A stretch of 64,000 bases of DNA from DATKPE01 sp035524335 (GCA_035524335.1 DATKPE010000028.1:1-64000); one strand, 5' to 3'. Numbered from the stretch's first letter, positions 16,881-25,914 are shown. The notes: a model not told the origin generated them from the sequence alone. Numbers and translations: made by a program.

Positions 16881-17903
16881 TTACGTTCCCCGTGAAGCGG
16901 AAAGGTACTTTTCCGCCGCAGTGACGACCTCGGGGATGAGGTCGACGAGCTGGCGGTTGAACAGACGCGCGCCGGCGGCGTTGAGATGGCCTCCGCCGCC
17001 AAATTCGGCCGCGAGGAGATTGACGGGTATCGATCCCTTCGATCGGAAGCTGATCTTCACGCCGTCGGTGAGTTCATTGAACAGAATGCCGAGCACGACA
17101 CCTCTCACGCTCATCGGATAGGTCGTGAAATTATCCGTTTCGACCTCGGAGGTGCCGGTGGTGCGGAACATTTCCCGCGTACAGATCACCCATGCGATCC
17201 TGCCGTCGGGCGTTGTGCGCATTGAGTCGAGCATCTCGCCAAGCAGGCGCATCCGGCCGGGCGTCCATTGTTCATAGACGTTGCTGAATGCCGTCGATGG
17301 GTCTGCGCCGGCGGCGAGCAGTTCCCCGGCGATGCGATGAATCTCACGGTCGGTCCGGGGATACCGGAATGATCCGGTGTCGGTCATGATCGCGGTATAG
17401 AGCGCGGTCGCGATTTCCGTTGTCATGAAGGTGCCGAGTTCGGTCAGAATACGGTAGACTATCTCCCCGGTCGACGTCGCTTCCTCGTCGATCAGGTAAT
17501 GGTTCGCGAACGGATCCGGTCCGAGGTGATGATCGATGATCAGTATTTTCGCCGGGCTCTTCAGAACGAACGGCTCGAGACTGCGGAGGCGGCCGGGCTG
17601 GTTCGTGTCGATAACTGCGATCAGGTCGGCCGTGCGGATCAGGTCCGCATGCTTTTCCGGCGAAAAGCCGACGATGCTCCGGTCCGGATCGAGCCAGGTG
17701 TACTGTGGCGGGGTCTCGTTGTGATTCAGAATGCTGATCTGTTTCCCGGGGGAGCGGAGCGCGGCGGCCAGGGCGAGCTCCGAGCCGATGCCGTCTCCAT
17801 CGGGATTGACATGGGTGGTAAGGACAAGACGGGATGCGCTCCGCAGGATTGCCGCAACAGCGGCGATCCCGGCGGAGGATATCGGAGGAGGTTTCTCCAT
17901 CAT
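16881..17903 (-). CDS. DHH/DHHA1 phosphoesterase, NrnA-type nanoRNase
   Basis: 340 residues. The N-terminal DHH domain has THVNPDGDGIGSELAL, VIDTNQPGRL and IIDHHLGPDPFA; the C-terminal DHHA1 domain has FGGGGHLNAAGAR. The layout matches bifunctional oligoribonuclease/PAP phosphatase NrnA, which degrades 2-5-mer RNA (and pGpG in some bacteria) and 3'-phosphoadenosine 5'-phosphate. Two adjacent ATG codons (17903 and 17900) could start it. It lies between korB and pepA on the same strand; an inverted repeat (AACCGGC/GCCGGTT, about 17916-17937) in the 67-base gap before it may mark the korB 3' end. Confidence 0.92.
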   Translation of the reverse strand: MMEKPPPISSAGIAAVAAILRSASRLVLTTHVNPDGDGIGSELALAAALRSPGKQISILNHNETPPQYTWLDPDRSIVGFSPEKHADLIRTADLIAVIDTNQPGRLRSLEPFVLKSPAKILIIDHHLGPDPFANHYLIDEEATSTGEIVYRILTELGTFMTTEIATALYTAIMTDTGSFRYPRTDREIHRIAGELLAAGADPSTAFSNVYEQWTPGRMRLLGEMLDSMRTTPDGRIAWVICTREMFRTTGTSEVETDNFTTYPMSVRGVVLGILFNELTDGVKISFRSKGSIPVNLLAAEFGGGGHLNAAGARLFNRQLVDLIPEVVTAAEKYLSASRGT

Positions 17904-17970
17904 GTTTTGGTAATGAGAACCGGCGGGAAGAGGCCGGTTCCGGATCGGAGGGAGTACCGCTCCCGCCGGG

Positions 17971-19020
17971 TCATTTTATCGTCCAGGTCTCACCATGGTA
18001 CAGAAGTTTCTGAAGTTCTCCTTCGCCCTGCTTCTGCACGGCGCGGCTGATCTGTCGCTCGACCTCGACTTCGTACAGCGGCCGTTCGGTGGCGTACACC
18101 ACTCCGACCGGCCGGGGCAACGAGGGGATATTCGACATTCTCGCCAGAATGAAGGAAAGCATGGTGTCGTTTTCGTTGTGGACGAGCAGGTCGGAAGCCG
18201 AATACTTCCCCTCTGCGAGCGAAACGACCGTGGGAGTGAACCCGTCGAGCCGTATTCCCCGGTTCTTTTCTTTCCCGAAAATCATCGGTTTGCCGTGCTC
18301 CAGGAAAAGGACGGAATCGTCCTTGGTCTCCTTCTCGGTGAACTGGAAAAATGCGCCGTCGTTGAAGACATTGCAGTTTTGGTAGATTTCGACGAATGCC
18401 GTTCCTTTGTGGGCTGCGGCGCGGCGGATGACGTTCTGCATGTGCTTCGGATCCCGGTCGAGCGTCCTGGCGACGAAGGTGGCTTCCGCACCGAGCGTCA
18501 GGAGCAGGGGATTGAAGGGATGGTCGACGGATCCGGCCGGGGTCGATTTGGTGACCTTGCCGAATTCGGACGTCGGCGAATACTGTCCCTTCGTCAGGCC
18601 GTAAATCTGATTGTTGAAGAGAAGAATTTTAATGTCGATGTTCCGTCGGCAGAGGTGGATGAGGTGGTTGCCGCCGATGCTCAGACCGTCGCCGTCGCCG
18701 GTCGCGACCCAGACCGTCAGGTCCGGGCGGGCGATCTTCAGCCCGCTCGCAATGGCGGTCGCGCGGCCGTGGATGCCGTGAAACCCGTATGCATCCATGT
18801 AGTAGGGGAAGCGGCTCGAACAGCCGATGCCGGAGACGAAGACCAGCTTGTGCTTCGGTATCCCCAGTTCGGGCATGACGCGCTGAACCTGGGCCAGAAT
18901 CGAGTAATCGCCGCACCCGGGGCACCAACGCACATCCTGATCCGATTGGAAGTCTTTTGCGGTGTACTTCACCTCCGGTGCCGGGGGAAGATGCTGAAGC
19001 GTTTCTGTTGCGAGATTCAT
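17971..19020 (-). CDS. korB: 2-oxoacid:ferredoxin oxidoreductase, beta subunit
   Basis: 349 residues. N-terminal WCPGCGDYSIL supplies iron-sulfur cysteines; the thiamine diphosphate site runs from ATGDGDGLSIGG to LLFNNQIYGLTKGQYSPTS. With the alpha subunit it converts 2-oxoglutarate (or another 2-oxoacid) and CoA to acyl-CoA, CO2 and reduced ferredoxin, reversibly. Gene order alpha-beta with a 7-base gap and GAGGA before the ATG indicates tight coupling. The 2-oxoglutarate assignment follows the gamma-alpha fused type and is inference; pyruvate or branched-chain acids are possible. Confidence 0.9.
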   Translation of the reverse strand: MNLATETLQHLPPAPEVKYTAKDFQSDQDVRWCPGCGDYSILAQVQRVMPELGIPKHKLVFVSGIGCSSRFPYYMDAYGFHGIHGRATAIASGLKIARPDLTVWVATGDGDGLSIGGNHLIHLCRRNIDIKILLFNNQIYGLTKGQYSPTSEFGKVTKSTPAGSVDHPFNPLLLTLGAEATFVARTLDRDPKHMQNVIRRAAAHKGTAFVEIYQNCNVFNDGAFFQFTEKETKDDSVLFLEHGKPMIFGKEKNRGIRLDGFTPTVVSLAEGKYSASDLLVHNENDTMLSFILARMSNIPSLPRPVGVVYATERPLYEVEVERQISRAVQKQGEGELQKLLYHGETWTIK

Positions 19021-19027
19021 AGGGTCC

Positions 19028-20857
19028 TCACTTGAGAAGGTCGTCGATGGCGTTTTCTATTTCAACGGATCGGAACGGCAGACCCTGTATCTTTGTCAGG
19101 GAGACTGTCGGGAGCAGATACCGGGATTTGAGCAGTTGTGACAGCTGACCGAGATTCAGTTCCGGCACGAGCACTTTCCGGAAACGGCTGAAAATGGCGG
19201 GCAGATTTTTCTGGAACGGATTGAGATACTTCAGATGCAGGTGCGACACCGACTTGCCTTCGCGCCGTTTTACCTCGACGGCTGTCCGGATTGCGCCGTA
19301 GGTGCCGCCCCATCCGACGACCAGCAGTTCCCCCGAGGAGGGGCCTTCGACCGAGGCCGCGGGAATCCCCTCGGCGATCCGGTCGATTTTCTCCTGTCGT
19401 ATGCGCACCATGAATTCGTGATTTTCGGCATCGTAGCTCACATTGCCGGTGATATGCTGTTTTTCGAGTCCCCCGATCCGGTGCTCCAGCCCCGGAGTTC
19501 CCGGCACAGCCCACGGCCGGGCGAGCGTTTTTTCATCCCGGAGGTACGGGAAGAAGCCCTTGGGATCGGTCCGGAATGTTACACCGATGTCGGGCAGGGA
19601 CGAGACGTCGGGGATAAGCCACGGTTCGGCGCCGTTCGCCAGATACCCGTCGGAGAGAAAAATCACCGGTGTCATGTAGGTAAGGGCGATGCGGGATGCC
19701 TCGAACGCGGTTGCGAAACAGTCGGCCGGTGAGAGCGCGGCGATGACGGGGATTGGGGCTTCGCTGTTGCGTCCGTGGATTGCCTGCAGAAGATCGGCCT
19801 GCTCGGTTTTGGTCGGCAGACCGGTGCTCGGACCGCCGCGCTGAACATCGCAGATGACCAGGGGCAGTTCCAGCATGACTGCAAGGCCCATTGCCTCCGA
19901 TTTGAGCGCCATGCCCGGCCCGCTGGTCGTCGTAATGCCGAGTGAACCGCCGTACGATGCCCCGATCGCGGATGTGATGCCTGCAATCTCGTCTTCCGCC
20001 TGGAACGTTTTGACATGAAAATTCTTGTGCCGCGACAGTTCATGGAGAATGTCGCTCGCCGGGGTGATCGGATACGACCCGAGGAAAAGTTCCAGCCGCG
20101 ACTTGACCGACGCCGCGATGAAACCCCATGCTGTGGCTTCGTTTCCCGTGATGCTCCGGTATCGTCCGGGAGAAAGCGAAGCCGGTTTGACCTCATACCG
20201 GACGGCGAAGATCTCGGTGGTTTCTCCGTATGCCACCCCTGCTTTCAGGACCCGGATGTTGGCCTCCATGACCTCGGGGGTCTTGGCAAACTTCTCCCCG
20301 ATCCACTTCAGCGTCGGCTCGACCGGACGGGAAAACATCCAGTACATCATGCCGAGGGCAAAGAAATTTTTGCTCCTGTCGGTCACCTTGGTGGAGAGCC
20401 CCAGGTCGGCAAGGGCATTCTGTGTGAGCTGGGTGATGTTGACCGAATGGAGTTGAAACTGATCGAGGGAATCGTCTTCGAGGGGATTTGCCTCGTACCC
20501 GGCAAGCCTCAGATTCTTTTCGTTGAACCCATCACTGTTCGCAATGATGATTCCCCCCTTGCGGAGGCTCCGGAGATTCACCTTGAGGGCGGCCGGATTC
20601 ATGGCGACCAGCACGTCGCAGGTGTCGCCCGGGGTGTTGATTTCCGTCGTCCCGAAATGAATCTGGAAGCCGCTGACGCCGAACAGGGTCCCCGCAGGGG
20701 CCCGGATTTCCGCCGGATAATCGGGAAGCGTGCTGAGATCGTTGCCGACAAATGCGGTGGTGCTTGTGAATTGCATGCCGGTGAGCTGCATGCCGTCGCC
20801 TGAATCGCCCGCGAACCGTATGGTGACATCGTCGAGATTCTGTACATCCTTAGCCAT
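19028..20857 (-). CDS. korA: 2-oxoacid:ferredoxin oxidoreductase, fused gamma-alpha subunit
   Basis: 609 residues. Residues ~10-190 form the gamma domain (FAGDSGDGMQLTGMQF, VLVAMNPAALKVN). The alpha domain follows, with NEATAWGFIAA, FLGSYPITPASDILHELS and the conserved TTSGPGMALKSEAMGLAV, then VQRGGPSTGLPTKTEQAD. It makes the active site together with KorB. Such enzymes imply a ferredoxin pool and usually anaerobic or low-oxygen central metabolism, forward in an oxidative TCA cycle or backward in a reductive one. No delta (ferredoxin-like) subunit is adjacent. Confidence 0.92.
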   Translation of the reverse strand: MAKDVQNLDDVTIRFAGDSGDGMQLTGMQFTSTTAFVGNDLSTLPDYPAEIRAPAGTLFGVSGFQIHFGTTEINTPGDTCDVLVAMNPAALKVNLRSLRKGGIIIANSDGFNEKNLRLAGYEANPLEDDSLDQFQLHSVNITQLTQNALADLGLSTKVTDRSKNFFALGMMYWMFSRPVEPTLKWIGEKFAKTPEVMEANIRVLKAGVAYGETTEIFAVRYEVKPASLSPGRYRSITGNEATAWGFIAASVKSRLELFLGSYPITPASDILHELSRHKNFHVKTFQAEDEIAGITSAIGASYGGSLGITTTSGPGMALKSEAMGLAVMLELPLVICDVQRGGPSTGLPTKTEQADLLQAIHGRNSEAPIPVIAALSPADCFATAFEASRIALTYMTPVIFLSDGYLANGAEPWLIPDVSSLPDIGVTFRTDPKGFFPYLRDEKTLARPWAVPGTPGLEHRIGGLEKQHITGNVSYDAENHEFMVRIRQEKIDRIAEGIPAASVEGPSSGELLVVGWGGTYGAIRTAVEVKRREGKSVSHLHLKYLNPFQKNLPAIFSRFRKVLVPELNLGQLSQLLKSRYLLPTVSLTKIQGLPFRSVEIENAIDDLLK

Positions 20858-20890
20858 GGCTGGTCATCTTATCGTGAAAGTGATCAATCA

Positions 20891-21625
20891 TTATCCGAGA
20901 TCGTTCAAAAAGGGGAGCCACCGCGCGAGATAACCCGAGACGATGGTCAGCGAATTGGTCGCAATGAGGATGCCGACCAGAATAAGCATGATGCCGCCGA
21001 CAATTTCGACGGTGTGGAGATGACGCTTGAATCTGTTGAAAACGGAATAAAACGCGGTGACGCTCAGTCCGGTGAGGAAAAACGGTATCCCAAGGCCAAG
21101 GGAATACGCGGTAAGGAGGATGATTCCCTTTCCGACCGTATCCTGCTGGCTTGCGATCGTGAGGATGCCGGCGAGAATGGGACCGATGCACGGGGTCCAG
21201 CCGAAGGCGAACGCCAGGCCGACGACGAAAGCACCCAGCAGTCCGAGCTGCCGGTTCTCCGCCTGGAACCGCTTTTCATAGTTGAGGAACGGAATTTTGA
21301 CCAGACCGGTCATGTGGATCCCGAAGATGACGAGGACCCCGCCGGCAATTTTACCGATCAGGACGATCTTTTCGTGAAGGAATCCTCCGACGGCCGTGGC
21401 GGATGCCCCCAGAGCGATAAAGACCGTCGAAAAGCCGAGAATAAAGAAGATGGAATTTGCTGCAATCCGCCGCCGAACGCGGCGCCGCTGAGCGGCGTCC
21501 TGCATTTCCTCGAACGAGACCCCCGAGATGAACGAGAGGTATCCCGGGACGATCGGAAGCACACAGGGTGAGATGAACGACAGAAACCCGAATAAGAACG
21601 CTGTGACGATATTGACGTTATCCAA
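20891..21625 (-). CDS. ccdA: CcdA-type thiol-disulfide transmembrane transporter
   Basis: 244 residues, about six membrane segments, length and sequence of the DsbD membrane core (CcdA). The two redox cysteines lie in FISPCVLPIVPGYLSF and FGWTPCIGPILAG. It passes reducing equivalents from cytosolic thioredoxin to periplasmic thiol proteins, for example for cytochrome c maturation. The start is a TTG at 21625, supported by AAGGAG 7 bases upstream; no ATG fits. It lies between rplI and korA on the same strand. Confidence 0.9.
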   Translation of the reverse strand: MDNVNIVTAFLFGFLSFISPCVLPIVPGYLSFISGVSFEEMQDAAQRRRVRRRIAANSIFFILGFSTVFIALGASATAVGGFLHEKIVLIGKIAGGVLVIFGIHMTGLVKIPFLNYEKRFQAENRQLGLLGAFVVGLAFAFGWTPCIGPILAGILTIASQQDTVGKGIILLTAYSLGLGIPFFLTGLSVTAFYSVFNRFKRHLHTVEIVGGIMLILVGILIATNSLTIVSGYLARWLPFLNDLG

Positions 21626-21672
21626 CGCCCGCTCCTTTCATGACAGAAAGGCGGATTGCCGCTGTGCGACAT

Positions 21673-22116
21673 TCACTCCTGGACAACCCAGACCTTGACT
21701 TTGCCGGTGACCGACTTGAACAGCTGAACATTGACCGTGTAGATGCCGAGGGCCTTGATCGGCTCCTCGAGCTCGATCGTCCGCTTGTCGAGCGACAGCC
21801 CCTTTTCCTTGAGTGCATCGGCGATCATCTGTGCGGTGACGGAACCGAAAAGTTTTTCATCCTCGCCGACCTTCACCTTGAGGGTCACGGAAACCTTTTC
21901 GAGCTCTGCGGCCATCTTTTCGGCCTGATGCAGTTCCTTCTTCTCGCGGTTCTGGTGCTGTTTCTTTTCCTCCTCAAGCGCGCGGATACTGCCCGGGGAT
22001 GCCGGGTACCCGATCTTGCGGGGAAGAAGATAGTTGCGGGCATAGCCGTCCTTGACCTCGACGATGTCGCCGATCGTTCCCAGCTTGCCGAAGTCCTGAC
22101 GAAGAATGATTTTCAT
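21673..22116 (-). CDS. rplI: 50S ribosomal protein L9
   Basis: 147 residues, standard length. It begins MKIILRQDFGKLGTIGDIVEV with DGYARNYLLPRKIGYPAS, the N-terminal RNA-binding domain. A long central helix and a C-terminal domain with GSVTAQMIADALKEKG follow. It is a 23S-binding protein affecting decoding fidelity. It follows rpsR in the usual rpsF-ssb-rpsR-rplI order, with AAGGAG before the ATG. Confidence 0.97.
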   Translation of the reverse strand: MKIILRQDFGKLGTIGDIVEVKDGYARNYLLPRKIGYPASPGSIRALEEEKKQHQNREKKELHQAEKMAAELEKVSVTLKVKVGEDEKLFGSVTAQMIADALKEKGLSLDKRTIELEEPIKALGIYTVNVQLFKSVTGKVKVWVVQE

Positions 22117-22146
22117 AGATATCCACTCCTTGCGTAATCGATGCGG

Positions 22147-22386
22147 TTAACGGATGGTGTCGGATACAAAGGGCATCAGGGCGAGATGCCGTGCCCGCTT
22201 GATCGCCTGGACCAGCTGCCGCTGATGCCGGGCGCAGGTGCCGGTGATTCGTTTCGGTATGATTTTCCCCTGTTCGGAGACAAACCGGACCAGCCGTTTT
22301 TCGTCTTTATAATCGATATAGATGTCTTTGTTCTCGCAGAAACGGCAGACACGCCGCTTTTTGATTTGTTGTTCCTGTTTTGCCAT
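22147..22386 (-). CDS. rpsR: 30S ribosomal protein S18
   Basis: 79 residues. Contains KKRRVCRFCENKDIYIDYKD, GKIIPKRITGTCARHQRQL and IKRARHLALMPF, all S18 hallmarks. A CRFC pair is retained near the N-terminus. S18 binds S6 in the 30S platform, and the S6:S18 pair binds its own mRNA leader in several bacteria, relevant to the structured leader of rpsF here. AAGGA precedes the start. Confidence 0.97.
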   Translation of the reverse strand: MAKQEQQIKKRRVCRFCENKDIYIDYKDEKRLVRFVSEQGKIIPKRITGTCARHQRQLVQAIKRARHLALMPFVSDTIR

Positions 22387-22408
22387 GAACGATTGTCCTT
22401 CGTAAGCG

Positions 22409-22900
22409 TTATGAATGGTCGGATGACTGATCTTTCAGCAGCTGGGCTTCATCGTTCGTCAGGAATTTATCGAACGAATCATCCTCGACTGTACTCGGTT
22501 CTTCCTCGTGCGGATGGCTCGCCCCGGTCTGGTGCGGCACCTCCTGCGGGATCCCCTTCTTGTTCAGAAACTGAATACGCCGCGCCTTGATCTCCACCAC
22601 GTTCCGGGTGTGCCCGTCGTCGTTTTTGAACACGTGGCTCTGCAGTTCGCCGTCCACCAGCACCGCGCTCCCTTTCTTCAGCCGGTTCGTACAGCTTTCC
22701 GCAAGTTTGTTCCACGCGACCACACCGACGTAACAGACCTCCTCCTGCCACTGGTTGTTCGCATCGCGGTACTTCCGGTTCGATGCGATCGAAAAATTCA
22801 CCACCGGCGTGCCGTTGGTCGTCTGACGGAACACCGGATCCTTCGTCAGGTTCCCCGCGATGATCACGCTGTTCAATTCGGGCATTTTGAGGTCGGCCAT
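22409..22900 (-). CDS. ssb: single-stranded DNA-binding protein
   Basis: 163 residues. N-terminal OB fold: LNSVIIAGNLTKDPVFRQT, GTPVVNFSIASNRKYRD, EEVCYVGVVAWNKLAESC. The flexible acidic tail ends KDQSSDHS rather than the classic DDDIPF tip, so partner binding by the tip may differ. It lies between rpsF and rpsR, the standard location. GAGGA precedes the start. Confidence 0.95.
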   Translation of the reverse strand: MADLKMPELNSVIIAGNLTKDPVFRQTTNGTPVVNFSIASNRKYRDANNQWQEEVCYVGVVAWNKLAESCTNRLKKGSAVLVDGELQSHVFKNDDGHTRNVVEIKARRIQFLNKKGIPQEVPHQTGASHPHEEEPSTVEDDSFDKFLTNDEAQLLKDQSSDHS

Positions 22901-22944
22901 ATTCTTCCTCGGTTCGTGCTCTTTGTCGTGCCGGGGAGACCCGC

Positions 22945-23382
22945 TCAGGCCTTCGGTGCCGCGACGTCGTCGCCGAAGAGCGGCTCACGCCCCGCGGGTG
23001 CGGGTGCCGGTGCCGGTGTCGGTGCAGGAACGGGAACCGGTTCGGCAACCGCGGCAACTGCCGGTTTTGCCGCGACAAGCGCACGCTTGTCCCGGTGAAT
23101 CGTCAGGAAGCGGAGAATGTTCTCGTCGAGCTGGTACGACCGTTCAAGCTGTGGGATGATTGATCCCGGTCCGGTGAATTCAACGTTGGTGTAAAATCCG
23201 TTGTTGCGCTTCCGGATTGTGTATGCGAGCCGTTTCCGGCCCCACTTGTTGAGCGCCTGGACTTCGCCGCCGTTCCGGGTGATGATTTCCTGGATGTGAT
23301 TGATCACGGCGTCTATCTGCGGATCCTCAAGCGAGGCATTGACGATAAACGTCGTTTCGTACGAGTGCTTGGTGTGAAGCAT
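22945..23382 (-). CDS. rpsF: 30S ribosomal protein S6 with Pro/Ala-rich tail
   Basis: 145 residues from the ATG at 23382, which has GAGGG about 8 bases upstream; the open frame extends 28 codons further without S6 similarity. The core has YETTFIVNASLEDPQID, GRKRLAYTIRKRNNGFYTNV and QLDENILRFLTIH. The C-terminal ~45 residues are a Pro/Ala/Val-rich extension (PVPVPAPTPAPAPAPA), a common variable tail. First gene of the rpsF-ssb-rpsR-rplI block, with a structured leader. Confidence 0.95.
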   Translation of the reverse strand: MLHTKHSYETTFIVNASLEDPQIDAVINHIQEIITRNGGEVQALNKWGRKRLAYTIRKRNNGFYTNVEFTGPGSIIPQLERSYQLDENILRFLTIHRDKRALVAAKPAVAAVAEPVPVPAPTPAPAPAPAGREPLFGDDVAAPKA

Positions 23383-23403
23383 GATGATTCCCTCTGGTCG
23401 TTG

Positions 23404-23452
23404 AAAAAAGATCCCTGAATAATTGCCGGGTCCGGCAAACTCAGAGACAGGG
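23404..23452 (-). terminator. nested hairpin plus U-run between pth and rpsF (terminator or attenuator)
   Basis: In mRNA sense: an outer stem CCCTG (23452-23448) / CAGGG (23417-23413) encloses a 7-bp stem-loop TTGCCGG/CCGGCAA (23438-23423). A run of six U (23409-23404) follows after three bases. It lies 15 bases after the pth stop and 21 bases before the rpsF start. It could simply end pth transcripts, or attenuate the rpsF operon, where S6:S18 leader control is known in other bacteria. Confidence 0.6.
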
Positions 23453-23466
23453 TTTATGTTGTACAA

Positions 23467-24033
23467 TCAACCGTTGAACCGCGCCATCGCTTCCGGAAGC
23501 GTTTCACGGACCGCCGTCAGTGCGGCGTCCCGCGCCCGCTCGATCATGCCGGCCAGCGTACCCGCCTCGCCCCTGCGGAAGGGGGAGAGCACGAAATCCG
23601 GCAGATCCTCGCTTCGCTCCGGCCGCGGACCGATGCCGCACCGCATTCTCGGGAATTCCGTCGTTCCGAGTGTATCGATGATCGATCGCAGACCGTTGTG
23701 ACCGCCGTGACTTCCCCCGCGCCGCAGACGCACTGAACCGAGAAGGAGATGAACATCATCGGTGATCGTCAGCGTCTCGCCGATCCCGATGCCGTACCTC
23801 TCCAGGATGTCGGCGACCGCCGCGCCGGAATTGTTCATGTACGTCAGCGGTTTGACAAGCAATACCGCCGAGGCGCCGATCGTCCGCTCGGTCATCAGGC
23901 AGGGCCCGTGGCCCGTTTTGAATCTTGTCCCGGCTGTCGCGGAGGCGATGGCATCCAGAACCATGAAGCCGGCGTTGTGACGCGTCCCGGCATATTCCGC
24001 ACCGGGGTTTCCGAGACCGAACAGGGCGAACAT
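23467..24033 (-). CDS. pth: peptidyl-tRNA hydrolase
   Basis: 188 residues. The catalytic histidine region NPGAEYAGTRHNAGF, KPLTYMNNSGAAV, the conserved aspartate in ITDDVHLLLG and GGSHGGHNGLRSI are all present. It recycles peptidyl-tRNAs released during aborted translation. It lies directly after rplY, the usual order (prs-rplY-pth). Confidence 0.96.
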   Translation of the reverse strand: MFALFGLGNPGAEYAGTRHNAGFMVLDAIASATAGTRFKTGHGPCLMTERTIGASAVLLVKPLTYMNNSGAAVADILERYGIGIGETLTITDDVHLLLGSVRLRRGGSHGGHNGLRSIIDTLGTTEFPRMRCGIGPRPERSEDLPDFVLSPFRRGEAGTLAGMIERARDAALTAVRETLPEAMARFNG

Positions 24034-24054
24034 CGCCGTATCCGATCGGGGCTG

Positions 24055-24771
24055 TTACTTCTTCTTCTCTTCCTTTGCAGGAGGAGCCGCTTCCGCCTTC
24101 TTGTCGGCCGGTGCCGCTGTGGCTTCGCCCTCTGCGCCTTCCTCGGGTTTCTTGCCCTTGCCGATGACCTCCGGCTCTGCCTGTTCTTCGGCACCGGGGG
24201 TGCCGGGCGTGGCTTCCTTCTCAACCGTTGGCGGAATGACGCCGACGATTGTGGTGTCGGCATCCTCGAGAATTTTGACGTTCTCGATTTTCAGATCGGA
24301 AACATGTATAAAATGGTTGATTTTCAGTTCTTCGGCGCTTACCTCAATGTGATCTGGGATGTACCGGGGAAGAGAGAAAATTTCGATGCTCCGCGTGAAC
24401 TGCTGGAGGATCCCGCCGTCCCGGACGCCGACCGGGATTGCGCCGGTCACAATGACGGGAATCTCGATGGCGATTTCCTCGTCGTCACGGAGACCCTGGA
24501 AATCGACGTGCACCGGCCGCTCCGTGATGGGGTCGAACTGGATGTCGCGGAGAATACAGCTCTTGGCCTCGCCGTCGGTCAGGCGGAGGTTGATCAGCTG
24601 GGTCTCGGCGGTGGTGATGAGCGGTTTCAGATGCTTTTCATGGACGGTAAACGGAATGTTCTGTTCGCCGTGGATATAATAGATCCCGGGGACTTTGCCG
24701 CTGCGGCGCAGGGCGCGGTTGTGTTTGCCGACCGCAGTTCGTTTTTCCGCCTCTAGTGTGAGTTCACGCAT
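24055..24771 (-). CDS. rplY: 50S ribosomal protein L25, long (Ctc/TL5) form
   Basis: 238 residues. The N-terminal L25 domain (KRTAVGKHNRALRRSGKVPG, RDIQFDPITERPVHVDF) binds 5S rRNA. A second beta-rich TL5-type domain follows (IEIPVIVTGAIPVGVRDGGIL, FSLPRYIPDHIEVS). The tail is low-complexity Glu/Ala/Lys-rich (ending PPAKEEKKK). Length matches the Ctc general-stress form rather than the ~94-residue E. coli L25. It is 12 bases after prs. Confidence 0.95.
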   Translation of the reverse strand: MRELTLEAEKRTAVGKHNRALRRSGKVPGIYYIHGEQNIPFTVHEKHLKPLITTAETQLINLRLTDGEAKSCILRDIQFDPITERPVHVDFQGLRDDEEIAIEIPVIVTGAIPVGVRDGGILQQFTRSIEIFSLPRYIPDHIEVSAEELKINHFIHVSDLKIENVKILEDADTTIVGVIPPTVEKEATPGTPGAEEQAEPEVIGKGKKPEEGAEGEATAAPADKKAEAAPPAKEEKKK

Positions 24772-24783
24772 AGTGCAACCTCG

Positions 24784-25731
24784 CTATCCTTTATCGATAT
24801 CGAACAGTGAGCTAATGGACTTATTCGAGAAACCCCGCCTGATCGCGTCTCCGAAGATGTTTGCGACCGAAAGGATTTCCACCTTCGACGCCGAGCGGAT
24901 CTGCCGCGTCGGGGCGATGGTGTCGGTGACGTATACTGTCGCAATGTCGCTCTTCAGGATCCGCTCCAGGGCGTTTCCGGAGAAAAGCGGGTGCGTGCAC
25001 GCACCGTAGATTTTCTTTGCGCCGGCGTCCTTCAGCGCCTTCACGGCACTGCAGAACGTTCCGCCGGTGTCGATCAGATCGTCGACGATGAGAATGTTCC
25101 GGCCCTTCACCTCGCCGATGATGTTCATGGCTTCGGCTTCGTTCGGCTTTGGACGGCGCTTGTCGATGAGGATGAGATCGCCGCCGAGACGTTTCGCGAA
25201 GGCCCGCGCCATCTTGATGCCGCCAACGTCCGGGGAGACGACGGTCAGGTGCGGAATTTTCTTTTTCAGAAAGAACGAGATGTAGACTGCCGACGAATAG
25301 AGGTGGTCAACCGGGATGTCGAAAAATCCCTGAATCTGCGGTGCGTGCAGATCCATCGTGATGACCCTGTCGATCCCCGCGACCGTCAGCAGTTTTGCCA
25401 CCAGTTTTGCCGTGATCGCAACCCGCGGCTGATCTTTCCGGTCCTGCCGCGCATACCCGAAGTACGGTATGACGGCTGTGACTCTCCTGGCGGATGCCCG
25501 CCGGGCGGCATCTACCATGATCAACAGCTCCATCAGATTTTCCGCCGGCGGAGCCGTCGACTGGATGATGAAAACATCACTACCCCGGATGTTTTCTGAA
25601 TATTTCACCCAGATTTCACCGTCGCTGAAATTCTTGATCTGACATTCGCCCAGCGAACATCCGATCCGACGCGCAATTTGCTGTGCGAGACCCCGGTTGG
25701 ATCGTCCCGCAAAAAGCTTTAACTCAGACAT
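24784..25731 (-). CDS. prs: ribose-phosphate pyrophosphokinase
   Basis: 315 residues, standard length. Contains FSDGEIWVKYSENIRGSDVF, YFGYARQDRKDQPR, the divalent-metal motif DLHAPQIQGFFDIPVDHLY and the PRPP loop ILIVDDLIDTGGTFCSA. It makes PRPP from ribose 5-phosphate and ATP for nucleotide, His and Trp synthesis. First gene of the reverse unit prs-rplY-pth, with a clear promoter upstream. Confidence 0.97.
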   Translation of the reverse strand: MSELKLFAGRSNRGLAQQIARRIGCSLGECQIKNFSDGEIWVKYSENIRGSDVFIIQSTAPPAENLMELLIMVDAARRASARRVTAVIPYFGYARQDRKDQPRVAITAKLVAKLLTVAGIDRVITMDLHAPQIQGFFDIPVDHLYSSAVYISFFLKKKIPHLTVVSPDVGGIKMARAFAKRLGGDLILIDKRRPKPNEAEAMNIIGEVKGRNILIVDDLIDTGGTFCSAVKALKDAGAKKIYGACTHPLFSGNALERILKSDIATVYVTDTIAPTRQIRSASKVEILSVANIFGDAIRRGFSNKSISSLFDIDKG

Positions 25732-25818
25732 CCGTGAGTTGGAACGCAGGGTAGTGGATACTGAAATTTGCTGAAAATGCAGGAAAATAGACCCGTTTTC
25801 AGCCTACTAAAGCTTGTA

Positions 25819-25847
25819 AATATAATGAAAATTTACCAATAGTGCAA
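25819..25847 (-). promoter_or_regulatory. promoter for prs-rplY-pth
   Basis: Minus strand: -35 TTGCAC (25847-25842), 17-base spacer, -10 TATATT (25824-25819). The leader to the ATG at 25731 would be about 80 bases. It lies in the gap between prs and the giant T9SS gene. Confidence 0.6.
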
Positions 25848-25914
25848 GACCGACAGATCGTTTAACGCTTCTCCCCCCGATCGGATTCTGCCGGACGCCC
25901 GATGCGCTGTGGTG

